Origin: Thiodiazotropha sp040791665
GTDB lineage: Bacteria; Pseudomonadota; Gammaproteobacteria; Chromatiales; Chromatiaceae
Assembly (NCBI GenBank): GCA_040791665.1
Contig: JBFNNX010000010.1
Coordinates: forward strand, 237,486-301,485
Length of the DNA stretch: 64,000 nt
Direction of reading: 5' to 3'
In this document: positions 24,404-35,091 of the stretch, one piece after another
Position numbering within the stretch: position 1 is the stretch's first letter
How the letters are laid out: each line of letters starts with the position of its first letter
The notes under the pieces: generated by a model
Databases searched by the model: none
What the model was told of the DNA's origin: nothing
What the model saw: only the letters and a program-made list of their open reading frames with translations
Position numbers and translations under genes: made by a program

Positions 24404-26425
24404 ATGAAGAATCCCCTAATGAGCAAAGCGTTCAAATTAATTGCAAATTTCTCCCCCGCAGGCGACCAACCGGAGGCCATCAGGCATCTCGAGGAGGGTT
24501 TGAGGGATGGTGAAGCCGGTATGACCCTGTTGGGTGTCACCGGCTCAGGTAAAACATATACCATTGCTAACGTCATTCAAAGGCTGCAACGCCCAACCTT
24601 GATATTGGCGCCAAACAAGACTCTCGCCGCCCAGCTGTATGGGGAGTTCAAGGAGTTCTTTCCTGAAAATGCAGTCGAGTATTTTGTTTCCTACTACGAC
24701 TACTATCAACCAGAAGCCTATGTGCCCGCATCCGATACCTTTATCGAGAAGGACGCCTCCATCAATGATCATATCGAGCAGATGCGGCTATCGGCAACCA
24801 AGGCACTGCTGGAACGCCCGGATACGATTATCGTTGCTACTGTTTCCTCTATATATGGTCTGGGTGACCCGCGTGCCTATCTGGGGATGATGTTGCACCT
24901 CAGTCGTGGCGAGATTATCGATCAGCGGGCCATCCTGCGCCGTTTGGCGGAACTGCAATACAAGCGCAATGATGTGGAACTGCATCGAGCCACATTTCGG
25001 GTGCGCGGTGAGGTGATCGATATCTATCCGGCGGAATCGGACGCAGAAGCGGTGCGGGTGGAGTTGTTCGATGATGAGATTGAGGGTCTCTCCGTGTTCG
25101 ATCCGCTCACCGGCGAGATCAAACGCAAGGTGCCGCGCTACTCGGTCTACCCCAAGAGCCACTATGTGACACCGAGGGAGACGCTTTTGCGCGCAGTGGA
25201 TCAGATTAAATCGGAACTGCAGCTGCGACTGAAGCAGTTGGATTCGGCCAACAAGTTGGTGGAGGCGCAACGCCTCGACCAGCGCACCCGCTTTGACATC
25301 GAGATGATAACCGAGCTTGGATACTGCTCAGGTATCGAAAACTACTCCCGCTACCTCTCCGGAAGGGCTGCCGGCGAACCGCCTCCCACCCTGTTCGATT
25401 ACCTGCCGGATGAGGCCTTGCTGGTGGTGGATGAGAGTCATGTCACCATACCGCAACTTGGCGGAATGTATCGTGGCGACAGATCGCGCAAGGAGACATT
25501 GGTGGAGTACGGCTTTCGCCTTCCTTCCGCACTCGACAACAGGCCGTTGCGGTTCGAGGAGTTCGAATATCGCGCCCCACAGACCATCTATGTCAGTGCA
25601 ACACCACGCGATTACGAGATCGATCACTCGGGGGCCATTGTCGAGCAGGTGGTACGCCCCACCGGCCTGGTCGATCCCCAACTCGAGGTCAGGCCGGCAA
25701 GCACGCAGGTCGACGATCTTCTCTCCGAGATACGGCTGCGTGTGGAGAGAGATGAACGTGTGTTGGTGACCACCCTAACCAAACGCATGGCGGAGGATCT
25801 CACCGACTATCTCGGTGACCATGATGTGCGCGTGCGTTATCTCCATTCCGATATCGATACGGTGGAGCGGGTTGAGATTATTCGTGACCTGCGCTTGGGT
25901 GAGTTCGATGTATTGGTCGGTATCAATCTGTTGCGCGAGGGTCTGGATATGCCGGAGGTCTCTCTGGTAGCGATCCTGGACGCGGATAAAGAGGGCTTCC
26001 TGCGTTCTGAAGGATCCTTGATCCAAACAATCGGCCGCGCCGCGCGCAATGCCAACGGTATGGCGATCCTTTACGCGGATCAGATTACCGGTTCAATGGA
26101 ACGGGCGATCGATGAGACCAACCGGCGGCGGGCAAGACAGATTGAATATAACCAGGTCAATGGCATCACACCCCAGACCATACTGAAATCGATTTCGGAC
26201 GTCATGGAAACTGCCTATCCGGGGGGGCAGGTCAGCGCCAAGCGTTACGCCAGGGTGGCGGAGGAGGAGATGGAGTATGCCAGCCTGTCGCCGTCACAGA
26301 TGACTAAACGGATCCAGCAACTGGAGCAGCAGATGTATCGCCATGCCCAGGAGCTTGAATTCGAAGAGGCGGCTAAGATCCGCGATCAGATCAAAAGTCT
26401 GCAGGATAGAGGACTGGTTGTGTGA
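24404..26425 (+). CDS. uvrB: Excinuclease ABC subunit B
   Basis: 673 residues, the usual UvrB length. Walker A GVTGSGKT (about 44-51), the beta-hairpin FVSYYDYYQPEAYVP (about 98), DEAD-type VVDESHVT (about 340), the helicase motifs GINLLREGLDMPE and QTIGRAARN, and a C-terminal UVR motif (ELEFEEAAKIRDQI) are all present. UvrB loads at DNA damage with UvrA and then recruits UvrC. The ATG at 24419 (MSKAFKL) is an alternative start five codons in and fits better with family N-termini. I see no LexA box in the 115-base upstream gap. Confidence 0.98.
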   Translation: MKNPLMSKAFKLIANFSPAGDQPEAIRHLEEGLRDGEAGMTLLGVTGSGKTYTIANVIQRLQRPTLILAPNKTLAAQLYGEFKEFFPENAVEYFVSYYDYYQPEAYVPASDTFIEKDASINDHIEQMRLSATKALLERPDTIIVATVSSIYGLGDPRAYLGMMLHLSRGEIIDQRAILRRLAELQYKRNDVELHRATFRVRGEVIDIYPAESDAEAVRVELFDDEIEGLSVFDPLTGEIKRKVPRYSVYPKSHYVTPRETLLRAVDQIKSELQLRLKQLDSANKLVEAQRLDQRTRFDIEMITELGYCSGIENYSRYLSGRAAGEPPPTLFDYLPDEALLVVDESHVTIPQLGGMYRGDRSRKETLVEYGFRLPSALDNRPLRFEEFEYRAPQTIYVSATPRDYEIDHSGAIVEQVVRPTGLVDPQLEVRPASTQVDDLLSEIRLRVERDERVLVTTLTKRMAEDLTDYLGDHDVRVRYLHSDIDTVERVEIIRDLRLGEFDVLVGINLLREGLDMPEVSLVAILDADKEGFLRSEGSLIQTIGRAARNANGMAILYADQITGSMERAIDETNRRRARQIEYNQVNGITPQTILKSISDVMETAYPGGQVSAKRYARVAEEEMEYASLSPSQMTKRIQQLEQQMYRHAQELEFEEAAKIRDQIKSLQDRGLVV

Positions 26426-26606
26426 GACCCGCCAGGGAGAGACATACTTCCTGAGCCTGCATTTGCCTTTATTTGGATGGGAAATATAAAGTATTTAAAA
26501 TAAAGTCTTTATTTCTCACATCTTTCTTCTAGAATTAAAGTCATTCTAAATGACTTCCTGTTGTACACTCACACAGGCAAACACACTGAGGCATACAGTA
26601 CTGAAT

Positions 26607-27260
26607 ATGGGCGATGTTCGAGGAATGCTCAGTGATATCCAGGCGGAGGCGAACTATGCCTGCCGCATGACGGGCCTGGACCACCTGAATGATCATGTCC
26701 TGGCGGCCATGAGTCGAGTGCCCAGACAGCGTTTCGTCAGCAAATCATTACGCCCCCACGCCTTCGACAACAGCCCGCTGCCCATCGGCAAGGGCCAAAC
26801 CATCTCGCAGCCATTCATCGTCGCCCTGATGACAGATCTGATGGTGCCGAAAAGAGACGACAAGATACTTGAAGTGGGTACCGGATCTGGCTACCAGACC
26901 GCCGTATTGGCGGAATTGGTCGATCACCTCTACAGCATCGAGATCATACCGGCATTGGCAAAGAAGTCACGCCGCCGTCTGGAAAAAGAGGGCTATACAA
27001 ACATAAGCTTCCAGGTGGGCGACGGTTATTACGGATGGTCCGATATGGCACCCTTCGATGCCATTATGGTAACCGCTGCCGTGGAGCATATCCCGCGGCC
27101 ACTGGTCGATCAGCTTGCGCCGGGAGGACGTCTCGTGCTGCCGGTGGGAGAACGGCGCTACAGCCAGGATCTGATTCTGGTGAAGAAAGATCATTCCGGG
27201 GCCGTAACAATCACCAGACTGCTCCCTGTATCCTTTCTACCGCTTAGCGGATCGCGTTGA
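26607..27260 (+). CDS. pcm: Protein-L-isoaspartate O-methyltransferase
   Basis: 217 residues from the ATG at 26607; the frame also opens at 26550 and contains an ATG at 26625. The SAM-binding motif LEVGTGSGYQTAVLAEL, the N-terminal MSRVPRQRFV and GKGQTISQPFIVALM, and DAIMVTAAVEHIPRPL are typical of PIMT. The enzyme methylates L-isoaspartyl residues in damaged proteins to start their repair. In many gammaproteobacteria it sits by surE/nlpD/rpoS; here it is alone after uvrB. Confidence 0.92.
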   Translation: MGDVRGMLSDIQAEANYACRMTGLDHLNDHVLAAMSRVPRQRFVSKSLRPHAFDNSPLPIGKGQTISQPFIVALMTDLMVPKRDDKILEVGTGSGYQTAVLAELVDHLYSIEIIPALAKKSRRRLEKEGYTNISFQVGDGYYGWSDMAPFDAIMVTAAVEHIPRPLVDQLAPGGRLVLPVGERRYSQDLILVKKDHSGAVTITRLLPVSFLPLSGSR

Positions 27261-27505
27261 TCAGCATCCAGATTCGGGTGGCGACACAGGTAGGTTAGGC
27301 TGGAGCATATTACTTCGCCCTTTACCTTGAGAAGACACCAATCAATCCCAGGGCGTGGTTCGCAGCAGCGGTCTCTATCTCAAGGATAATGGGGGGCGGG
27401 CACCGTGCAGCAGGTCGACTTGGCGGTCTGAACCAGCCCATTACATTCGATAGTGGAGCGGGGTTGCAAAGGATATGGAGCAACCTGTATGATTCGCCGT
27501 CTCGA

Positions 27506-27582
<77 letters not shown>

Positions 27583-27590
27583 ATGAAAAC

Positions 27591-27625
27591 AAGCACTTAT
27601 GGTTTGCCCTGAGTGCTTTTTTTTT
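27591..27625 (+). terminator. Terminator after tRNA-Val
   Basis: Stem AAGCACT (27591-27597) / AGTGCTT (27612-27618) followed by a run of nine T ending at 27625, nine bases past the tRNA. Confidence 0.88.
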
Positions 27626-27688
27626 GCCCATGTCTTACCGTGACGGGATGTGTGCATGTGTTGCTGATGCTGGAACTAAATAGTGGTT

Positions 27689-29764
27689 CTATATCGTCGA
27701 TCCATCTTCAACCTGAGCCCAGGCACGGAAAATTTCATCGGCGGGCAGCGGGCGGCTGTAGAGATAACCCTGTGCAAGATCACTGCCCTCTTGTTTTAGA
27801 AACTGGGCCTGATGTGTCTTCTCAACCCCTTCGGCGACCGATTCAAGGCCGAGGCTTTTCGACATTGCGATAATGGCCCGTACGATCGCCTCATCATTGG
27901 CATCTCGACCGATGTCCTGCACAAAGGATTGATCGATCTTGAGACGGTCCAGAGGTAGCAGTTTGAGATAGGCGAGGCTCGAGTAACCGGTACCGAAATC
28001 GTCGATTGCAATTTTGACACCAATGGTTTTGAGTTCACTGAGTACAGTACGACTCAAATCGGGATTGCGTATCAACATCGACTCAGTGACCTCGAGTTCC
28101 AGCCGTTCCGGTGATAGGCCACTGTTTTTCAGCTCCTGCGACACCAGTGCGATCAGCCCTTCTCTGTCAATCTGTTGCACGGATAGGTTGACCGATATGC
28201 GGGGTACCTTGAAACCGTCGCGATCCCATCCGGCGAGCTGAGTGCAGGCTGCACGCAGGACCCATTGACCGATTTCACCGATGATACCGATCTCTTCAGC
28301 GAGTTCGATGAAGAGGCCTGGTGCGATCACTCCCCGCTCCGGATGCCGCCATCGAACCAGCGCTTCGATTCCCTGCAATTGCTGTGTTTCCAGGTTCACG
28401 ATAGGCTGGTAATGGAGGATCAGTTCGTTGCGGTTAATGGCTCGGCGAAGCTCGTTCTCCATCATTAACCGTTCAAGTGCACCCTCTGCCAAGGCCTGGG
28501 TGAAGAAACGGTAGGTATTGCGACCTTGCTGTTTGGCATCGTACATGGCCCGATCGGCGTGGCGGATAAGCATATCCGGGTCATCGCCGTCATTGGGATA
28601 GAGGGTAATGCCGATACTGGCAGTCACAACCAGTTCGTGCTCGCCGATGATCATCGGTTTGGAAAACAGGTCGATCAGTTTGCGGGCCACCACCGCAGCA
28701 TGCTGGGCATCGGTCTGTTCCTCCAAGAGCAGCACAAATTCATCCCCTCCCAGCCGCGCCAGGGTATCACTGGCACGGATGATTTGACTCATGCGTTCGC
28801 TTACTTTCAGGAGTACCTGATCGCCCATGGGGTGTCCGAGGGTGTCGTTGACTGTCTTGAAGCGGTCCAGATCGAGAAACAGTAAAGCAATGGAATTACT
28901 CTCTCTTTGGGCATGCATCAAGGCGTGGTCGAAACGCTCTCGGAAGAGGGCGCGGTTGGGCAATCGGGTCAGGGCATCGTGATGGGCGAGAAAGTTGATT
29001 TGATCCTGCGCCTCCTTGATCTGGCTGATATCGGTGAAGACACCAACGTAGTGGGTTGTCTCGCCGTTGCCATCTTTGACAGCGCTGATGGTGAGCCATT
29101 CCGGATAGACATCACCGTTCTTACGCCGGTTCCAGATCTCGCCACGCCAATGGCCGGTTTTTGACAGGGTGTCCCACATATCCCGATAGAAGGAAGGTTC
29201 ATGGTGACCCGACTTCAAAACTCGGGGATTCTTCCCCATTACTTCTTCATGGGTATAACCGGTGATGGCCTCGAAGGCCGGATTGGTAGAGACGATATCT
29301 CCATTCACATCGGTTACTGTGATGCCTTCGGCGGTGTTCTGGAAGGCCCTATCTGCAAGACGAAGTTTTTCCTCCGCGATTCTGTGCGCCATTCTCAACT
29401 GTTTATCGACCAGAACACGTTTTACCGCTTCACCCAGCCTGGCTGGGCGGTCTTTCAAGACATAATCATTGGCGCCTTGCCGTAGGGCATCGATGGCGGC
29501 CTCTTCGCCAATGCCGCCGGAAACAATGATGAAAGGGATATCGAGATTCTGTTGCCGAAGTAGAGAGAGTGCCCTTTGTCCGCTGAATTGAGGCAGGTGC
29601 CAATCGCACAGTATAAGGTCCGGTGACTTCTCAAGGGCTTCCATATAGGCGGTTTCCCCCTGCACACGTGTGTAGTCCATGTCGAATCCCTCGTCCCTGA
29701 GCCGTAAGGCCATCAACTCGGCATCGTAGGGAAGGTCCTCGACAATGAGTACGTTAAGTGACAT
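27689..29764 (-). CDS. Response regulator REC-PAS-GGDEF-EAL
   Basis: 691 residues. Receiver domain (about 3-120, phospho-acceptor in LILCDWHLPQFSG), PAS/PAC (about 135-255), GGDEF (about 260-425) and EAL (about 440-685). The cyclase site is RLGGDEF with a RASD I-site; the EAL domain has IEALVRWRHPE, LEVTES, DDFGTGYSS, KIDQSFV and AEGVE, so both halves look active. The adjacent upstream genes encode a lone receiver and a very large histidine kinase in the same orientation (gaps of 7 and 94 bases), so phosphorylation by that kinase is likely and would set c-di-GMP levels. Confidence 0.95.
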   Translation of the reverse strand: MSLNVLIVEDLPYDAELMALRLRDEGFDMDYTRVQGETAYMEALEKSPDLILCDWHLPQFSGQRALSLLRQQNLDIPFIIVSGGIGEEAAIDALRQGANDYVLKDRPARLGEAVKRVLVDKQLRMAHRIAEEKLRLADRAFQNTAEGITVTDVNGDIVSTNPAFEAITGYTHEEVMGKNPRVLKSGHHEPSFYRDMWDTLSKTGHWRGEIWNRRKNGDVYPEWLTISAVKDGNGETTHYVGVFTDISQIKEAQDQINFLAHHDALTRLPNRALFRERFDHALMHAQRESNSIALLFLDLDRFKTVNDTLGHPMGDQVLLKVSERMSQIIRASDTLARLGGDEFVLLLEEQTDAQHAAVVARKLIDLFSKPMIIGEHELVVTASIGITLYPNDGDDPDMLIRHADRAMYDAKQQGRNTYRFFTQALAEGALERLMMENELRRAINRNELILHYQPIVNLETQQLQGIEALVRWRHPERGVIAPGLFIELAEEIGIIGEIGQWVLRAACTQLAGWDRDGFKVPRISVNLSVQQIDREGLIALVSQELKNSGLSPERLELEVTESMLIRNPDLSRTVLSELKTIGVKIAIDDFGTGYSSLAYLKLLPLDRLKIDQSFVQDIGRDANDEAIVRAIIAMSKSLGLESVAEGVEKTHQAQFLKQEGSDLAQGYLYSRPLPADEIFRAWAQVEDGSTI

Positions 29765-29771
29765 GCGGGGA

Positions 29772-30230
29772 TCAGACAGAATCGTTTTCTATCATTGGTG
29801 CCCCGACATTGAGTGTCAGCCAATAATCTTCGATCTGACGGACCACATCGATGAAACCTGTGAAGGCGACAGGCTTTACCAGGTAGGAGTTGGCGCCGAT
29901 ATCGTAAGAGAGCGCCCGATCACCCTCTTCCTTTGAGGAGGTGAGGATGACAACCGGTATGCGTTTGATCATGGGTGTCTCTTTGATACGTTTCAACACC
30001 TCGAATCCGTCTATACCCGGCATCTTCAAATCAAGCAGTATCAGATCGGGTAGTGGGTGCTGGCTTCGGTTGGTGAAGCGCTCATTGCCAAACAGGTAGT
30101 CCAATGCATCCTGACCGCTGTATGAGACTTCAATACGGTTGGAAAGATGTGCTTCCTTGAATGCATCGAGGGTCAGTTCAACATCCATGCGGCTGTCATC
30201 AACCAGTAAGATAACGGCGGATTTGCTCAT
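29772..30230 (-). CDS. Single-domain response regulator, Rcp1-like
   Basis: 152 residues, one receiver domain. The acidic pair is VDDSR, the phosphorylatable Asp is in LILLDLKMPGIDGFE, the switch Thr in VVILTSSKEE, and the Lys in YLVKPVAF. The loop after helix 2 (DYLFGNERFTNRSQHPLP) is the long insertion typical of the Rcp1 group that partners phytochrome-like kinases. No output domain; it probably relays phosphate or acts by protein contact. Confidence 0.93.
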   Translation of the reverse strand: MSKSAVILLVDDSRMDVELTLDAFKEAHLSNRIEVSYSGQDALDYLFGNERFTNRSQHPLPDLILLDLKMPGIDGFEVLKRIKETPMIKRIPVVILTSSKEEGDRALSYDIGANSYLVKPVAFTGFIDVVRQIEDYWLTLNVGAPMIENDSV

Positions 30231-30324
30231 GGTCCTTTGCCTTTATTGTTTTCCTGGTTTCAGATAGATTGCGATAAATTAACTTAATCTGTCAACAGAT
30301 TGGCTTCCTAATAGCTAGTGGGGT

Positions 30325-33300
30325 TCAATGTACCTCCGCTAGGGGCAGAATGATCATGAACTGACTGCCCGTACCGATGGAGGATTCCACCTTCACCTCA
30401 CCATCCATCATGCGCGCGGCCTTGGCCACGATGGCAAGACCGACCCCGGTGCCCGGGAATTCATCTTGACTGTGGAGACGTTGAAATACTTGGAAGATCT
30501 TCTGATGGTACTCAGGCGCGATTCCAATACCATTATCGCTGACCGTGATGAAAACCCGGCTATCGTGACGTTTTGAAGCGATGCGTATCGCCGGTGCGGT
30601 ATCGGGATCGCGGTAGGTTAGGGCATTGTCGATCAGGTTACTGAGTTGTTGCCCGATCAGGGTGGCATCGCCCATAGGTGCGGCAAGAGGCTTTTCGATG
30701 ATTAGCTTGGCATCACAGTTTTCGATGCGTTCGCTAAAGGTAACCTGTAGCCCATCGATGATGGGTCCCAGCTCAATCGGACGCATTTGCAGAGCGCCGC
30801 GTCCAGTGCGCGAGTATTGCAACAGGTCATCAATCAGTTCGCCCATGTGGCTGCCTGCCTGGAGGACATTTTCCAGATAGTGCTGTCCCTCGTCATTCAG
30901 GGAGTCGAAATGACGGTTGACCAGAATATGGGCAAAACCGGTTACGGCCCTTAGGGGTGCACGCAGGTCGTGAGAGACGGAGTATACGAACGACTCAAGT
31001 TCCCTGTTGGCCGATTCCAGCTCGCTGGTGCGCTCAATGACACGAGCTTCCAGCTCGTTATTGAGGCGGCTGACCTTAATTTCGGCGAGCTTACGTTCGG
31101 TGATGTCCTGGCCGATGGATTGATAGGATAGGGTCTCGCCCTGAGGCGAGAACAGGGCGCGGTTGGTCCAGCGTTGCCAGCGTGTTTTTCCTGATTTTGT
31201 TAAAACCTGATGTTCGTGTGATTGGGTAGGTGTTGCGGGTGTCAAGGCCCTGATGTGGCTCATCACCGTCTCCCTATCCTGGGTTGGGATCGTGTCGGTA
31301 ATCTTGCTGCCTATCAGTGCGTCTGCACTTTTTTGAAAGTAGTCGCAATAGGCCTTGTTGACGAAAGTAATCTCTCCATCAGGAAGAAAACTGCAGATTA
31401 GAACCGGTGTGTCCTCCACGACTGCGCGGTAGCGTTCTTCACTCTCTCTTAAGGCTTCCATGGCCTCGATCCGGTCTGTGATATCCCGTCCCACACCGAT
31501 GATGGCAGTCACATTTTCGTCTTTGTCGAGAACTGCGGTATTCATCCAACCCAGCCAGCGCCAACCCAAGCTTGTCATGGCGCGCTGTTCCAAGTAGGCG
31601 GTATAGGGGGGATGATAGAGCTGTTGCATCGCTTCTTGCGTTTTCGCCTGATCGTCCTTGTGCACCATTGGCATGAACTTGTTTCCCAACAATTCTTCCT
31701 CACGCTTACCGAACATTTTACAGTAGGAGGGGCTGACGAATTCGAATTTGCCTTCCGGATCTATTTTTACCAACAAGTCGGTCTGATTCTTGACCAGGAG
31801 TCGGTATTTCTCCTCACTCTCTTGCAATGCAATTTCAGCTGATTTTCGGTCGGTAACATCGTTAAAGATCGCGACTATTTCACCACCGGGCAGACGGTAG
31901 ACATAGTTTTCCACCCAGAGTTGCAGACGCTCATCCTGGTAGCTGTCTACCGGAAAGTATTCCGCTTCGCCGCTCCGCCAGACACGCCTGAATACCGCCA
32001 GCAACCCTAGAGCATCGATGCCCGGAAACACCTCGGTTACCCGTTTGCCAATGACATCAGCGCGATTGTTTCTGCCGATACGTTCACCTGATTTGTTGTA
32101 CTCCCGGAAGACAAAGTCAGCACCTTCATGCACCGCTTCGTAGACAGCGATCCCGTCACTCATGTTATCCACCAATTCACGGTAGCGGGCCTCGCTTGCG
32201 GCCAGCGCCGTTAGGCTCCGCCGTCGCTGTACGATATGCCAGATCTCATTGGCGATCAGTTGCGTCGTCTCTATATCGAGTTCAGTATAATTGCTCTTTT
32301 TGTTACCGACCCCGGCCAACATGACTACACGGTCATTCTCAATCACGGGTAGACTGATGAGACGGGTGAGTGTGGCATGGCCATCTGGGAGTCCATGTTT
32401 TTCCGATGTTCCCTGATAATCATTGAAAACTACCGGCTTGCGCTGACGGAATGAATCGGCCCAGATGCCCGCATCCTTGATTGGGTAGTGTTTGTCATGG
32501 ATCGCCTGGCAATACTCCCCCTGGGTGCGTTTCGACCAGGTCACCAGTTCGATACTCTCCTGATCCTGGTTGACGAAGTGGATGAAGGAGATCTGACTGT
32601 TGGTCAACTCCTCGGTCAGCGCCAAACCATGTTGCATAAAAGCGCCATCGTCGAGATTTTTTGCAATTTCCGGCAGCTCCAGCAAAGTGGAGGCGCGTCG
32701 AGCCTGGATCTCCATATACCTTTCATGCTGTTTCCTTACCGTGATATCGTGAAGAACACAGTGGGTCTGCTTGAAGGCGCCTTGTGCATCGTGCCCCGTG
32801 CGACCGTCGACGGAGACGGTGACGATACGACCATCACGACGAATCAGGTCGTATTCCTTGCTCTTGACCTGGCCATCGGCAAGAAAATTAGAGAATCGCT
32901 CGCCCAGCAGCGGGTGTTGCTCTGCTACAATGAAGTCGGTGATTGGCCTACCGATGACCTGGTCACGGTCATTCGTATTAAAGCCGAGTAACTCCAACCA
33001 TGCCGGATTGACATCGAGAATGATGCCATTCTCATCCAATGACTCGTAGGCGACAGGCGCATGCTCATAGAAGAGACGGAAATGCTCCATACTCTCCCGT
33101 AACGCCGCTTCGGTTTGATGGAGGGATGTAATATCCCGTCCGATTCCCAGCACACCGATCAATGTGTCCGTATCGTCAAACAGAGGGGTTTTTGTCGTCA
33201 GCAAGAGGGCCTCATGGCCATCGTCGGCAAAGGTGATCCACTCTTTGTTTGATACCGGCTCTCCAGCATCTATAGCGGCTCGATCATTTGCGCGGAAGAA

Positions 33301-35091
33301 GTCGGCCAGTTCCTGATTTACGAAATCGTAGTCAGTCTTTCCCAGGATCTCGGATTCAACGGCGCCAAAAAAGCGCTCGAATGTTTGATTGCAAGAGAGG
33401 TAGACGCCATGAGGATCTTTCAGCCAGATCAGGTCGGGTATAGTTTGAAACAAAGCACGCAATCGCGACTCTTTTTCGCGCAGATTCGCTTCGATCAGAT
33501 GTAAGGCTGTTATATCTCGAGAGATACCGAAAACGCCGATTATTTTGCCGTTTTCATCCCTTAGAGGACCCTTCGTGGTTAAAAAGGTAGCACTGCCTTC
33601 ATCGGTATCCAATGTTTGGTGGAATGAGACGACTCTATCTTCACTGATCAACAATCTGTCGTTTTCCATAATCTCTTTCGCCTGATCGTGCGGAAAGAGT
33701 GAAGTGTCGTCGTGGCCCAGAACCTCATTTCGGGATCTGCCGATAAAGTGCTCTGCTTGCTTGTTAAAGAGTGTGTAGCGACCCTCATGATCCTTAGCGT
33801 AAATCGCATCCAATGAACTGTTTGCAATTGAGGAAATCAGGTTCAACGCTTGTAATCGATCTGCCTGTGCCTGACGTACACCGTTGGCCAGTTCAAGCTG
33901 CTGGCGCTGGCGTAGCAGATAGAGTCCGAAAATGCCCAGGAACAGGGCCAAAAAACCGCTGAAACCAATCCAGACGGCATCCTGTAGCGCCTCATTATAG
34001 ACTTCGGACCTGTCCATCTTCGCCAACAGGATCCAATCCGTTGTGGGGATTTTGCGTCCCACCCCCAATACGGTCTTGTTTCTGTAGTCCTTACCCTCGA
34101 CAATATCTGCCATCCCCAGATCGCTCCGGGCCAGTTGGGCCGCCAGTAACTGCTCATCGGCAAGTGGCCAGCGTTGTTGAATCGACAATTCAGGGGTATG
34201 TTTCAGCCTATTGAGATACACGACTTCTGTCCCGTCCTGACGGAACAGCACTACCTCACCGCTACTATTGGGCACAGGCCATTCGCCGATCTCGGTAAAG
34301 AGGTAGTCGTTGGGGTCCATATGCACAAGCAGAATGAATTCAAGCGTCTGATTTTGATTCATATAGGGAACGATAAAGTCCAGATGCTGCTGTCCTTGGC
34401 TATCCTTGTAAGGTCCAAATCGTTTCACATCACCGGATTGTGACAGTTGCAAAATCGCACTGATCGTTGCGGCATCCATGTTGAGGTGAACACCTGCGCT
34501 CTTCCAGAGGCTGTTGCCCGAGCTGTCCAATAAATTGACTCCCTCGAATTGGCCGATCTTTTCTATCGCTTTCAACTGCACACCAAGACGTTGCAAGGCA
34601 TCGTTATCATTGTTCCGATGCCAGTTCTGCAATTCTGTGTATATGGCCTGGTTAATCCGAAGGAAATCCGAATCCTGCAACCGCTCTTTCAGCCAATCAT
34701 GTACTAGCTCGACTTTTAGGTCTGAAATGGCTTGTAGATGTCTAATTTCAGAAGATTTTTTTTCTTGGAATGTTGTATAGACAAGGAGTGCGGTGAGGGG
34801 GAGTACAAAGAGTGCCAGGAGAAGTGCAGGGAGCCAGATAGAACGAATTGCGATTGCCGGATTCTGCTTTTGACTGTTAGCGCCGTGCTGCAGGCGCTGA
34901 ATCAGCCAATAGAGCAGCATGGAGGTAAAAATGATGAATAGCCAGCCTTTCAGTGTGCTGGCAAGTGCCATCTGACTTGCTGAGCTGGTTAATATTTCGA
35001 TCAGCTTGTCGGACAGTAGGATCCAGATTGCTGAGAGCGCAGCATAGATAAACACGATCGTGAGTGCATGCTGTGTCGGGCGCCTTTTCAT
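30325..35091 (-). CDS. Very large multi-PAS/GAF sensor histidine kinase
   Basis: 1588 residues. N-terminal TM helices at about 12-32, 43-60 and 88-108, then an extracytoplasmic sensor region of about 270 residues closed by a TM helix (about 375-395). Cytoplasmic part: at least three PAS domains (about 410-780), a GAF-type domain with FIHFVNQDQESIELV (about 790-945), three more PAS domains (about 955-1330), then HisKA with SVSHDLRAPLRAV and HATPase with NLIDNALTYRD and DNGIGIAPEYHQKIF. The RLHSQDEFPGTGVGLAIV G-box is that of phytochrome-type kinases. No receiver is fused; the receivers are the two genes downstream. Ligands are unknown. Confidence 0.93.
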   Translation of the reverse strand: MKRRPTQHALTIVFIYAALSAIWILLSDKLIEILTSSASQMALASTLKGWLFIIFTSMLLYWLIQRLQHGANSQKQNPAIAIRSIWLPALLLALFVLPLTALLVYTTFQEKKSSEIRHLQAISDLKVELVHDWLKERLQDSDFLRINQAIYTELQNWHRNNDNDALQRLGVQLKAIEKIGQFEGVNLLDSSGNSLWKSAGVHLNMDAATISAILQLSQSGDVKRFGPYKDSQGQQHLDFIVPYMNQNQTLEFILLVHMDPNDYLFTEIGEWPVPNSSGEVVLFRQDGTEVVYLNRLKHTPELSIQQRWPLADEQLLAAQLARSDLGMADIVEGKDYRNKTVLGVGRKIPTTDWILLAKMDRSEVYNEALQDAVWIGFSGFLALFLGIFGLYLLRQRQQLELANGVRQAQADRLQALNLISSIANSSLDAIYAKDHEGRYTLFNKQAEHFIGRSRNEVLGHDDTSLFPHDQAKEIMENDRLLISEDRVVSFHQTLDTDEGSATFLTTKGPLRDENGKIIGVFGISRDITALHLIEANLREKESRLRALFQTIPDLIWLKDPHGVYLSCNQTFERFFGAVESEILGKTDYDFVNQELADFFRANDRAAIDAGEPVSNKEWITFADDGHEALLLTTKTPLFDDTDTLIGVLGIGRDITSLHQTEAALRESMEHFRLFYEHAPVAYESLDENGIILDVNPAWLELLGFNTNDRDQVIGRPITDFIVAEQHPLLGERFSNFLADGQVKSKEYDLIRRDGRIVTVSVDGRTGHDAQGAFKQTHCVLHDITVRKQHERYMEIQARRASTLLELPEIAKNLDDGAFMQHGLALTEELTNSQISFIHFVNQDQESIELVTWSKRTQGEYCQAIHDKHYPIKDAGIWADSFRQRKPVVFNDYQGTSEKHGLPDGHATLTRLISLPVIENDRVVMLAGVGNKKSNYTELDIETTQLIANEIWHIVQRRRSLTALAASEARYRELVDNMSDGIAVYEAVHEGADFVFREYNKSGERIGRNNRADVIGKRVTEVFPGIDALGLLAVFRRVWRSGEAEYFPVDSYQDERLQLWVENYVYRLPGGEIVAIFNDVTDRKSAEIALQESEEKYRLLVKNQTDLLVKIDPEGKFEFVSPSYCKMFGKREEELLGNKFMPMVHKDDQAKTQEAMQQLYHPPYTAYLEQRAMTSLGWRWLGWMNTAVLDKDENVTAIIGVGRDITDRIEAMEALRESEERYRAVVEDTPVLICSFLPDGEITFVNKAYCDYFQKSADALIGSKITDTIPTQDRETVMSHIRALTPATPTQSHEHQVLTKSGKTRWQRWTNRALFSPQGETLSYQSIGQDITERKLAEIKVSRLNNELEARVIERTSELESANRELESFVYSVSHDLRAPLRAVTGFAHILVNRHFDSLNDEGQHYLENVLQAGSHMGELIDDLLQYSRTGRGALQMRPIELGPIIDGLQVTFSERIENCDAKLIIEKPLAAPMGDATLIGQQLSNLIDNALTYRDPDTAPAIRIASKRHDSRVFITVSDNGIGIAPEYHQKIFQVFQRLHSQDEFPGTGVGLAIVAKAARMMDGEVKVESSIGTGSQFMIILPLAEVH

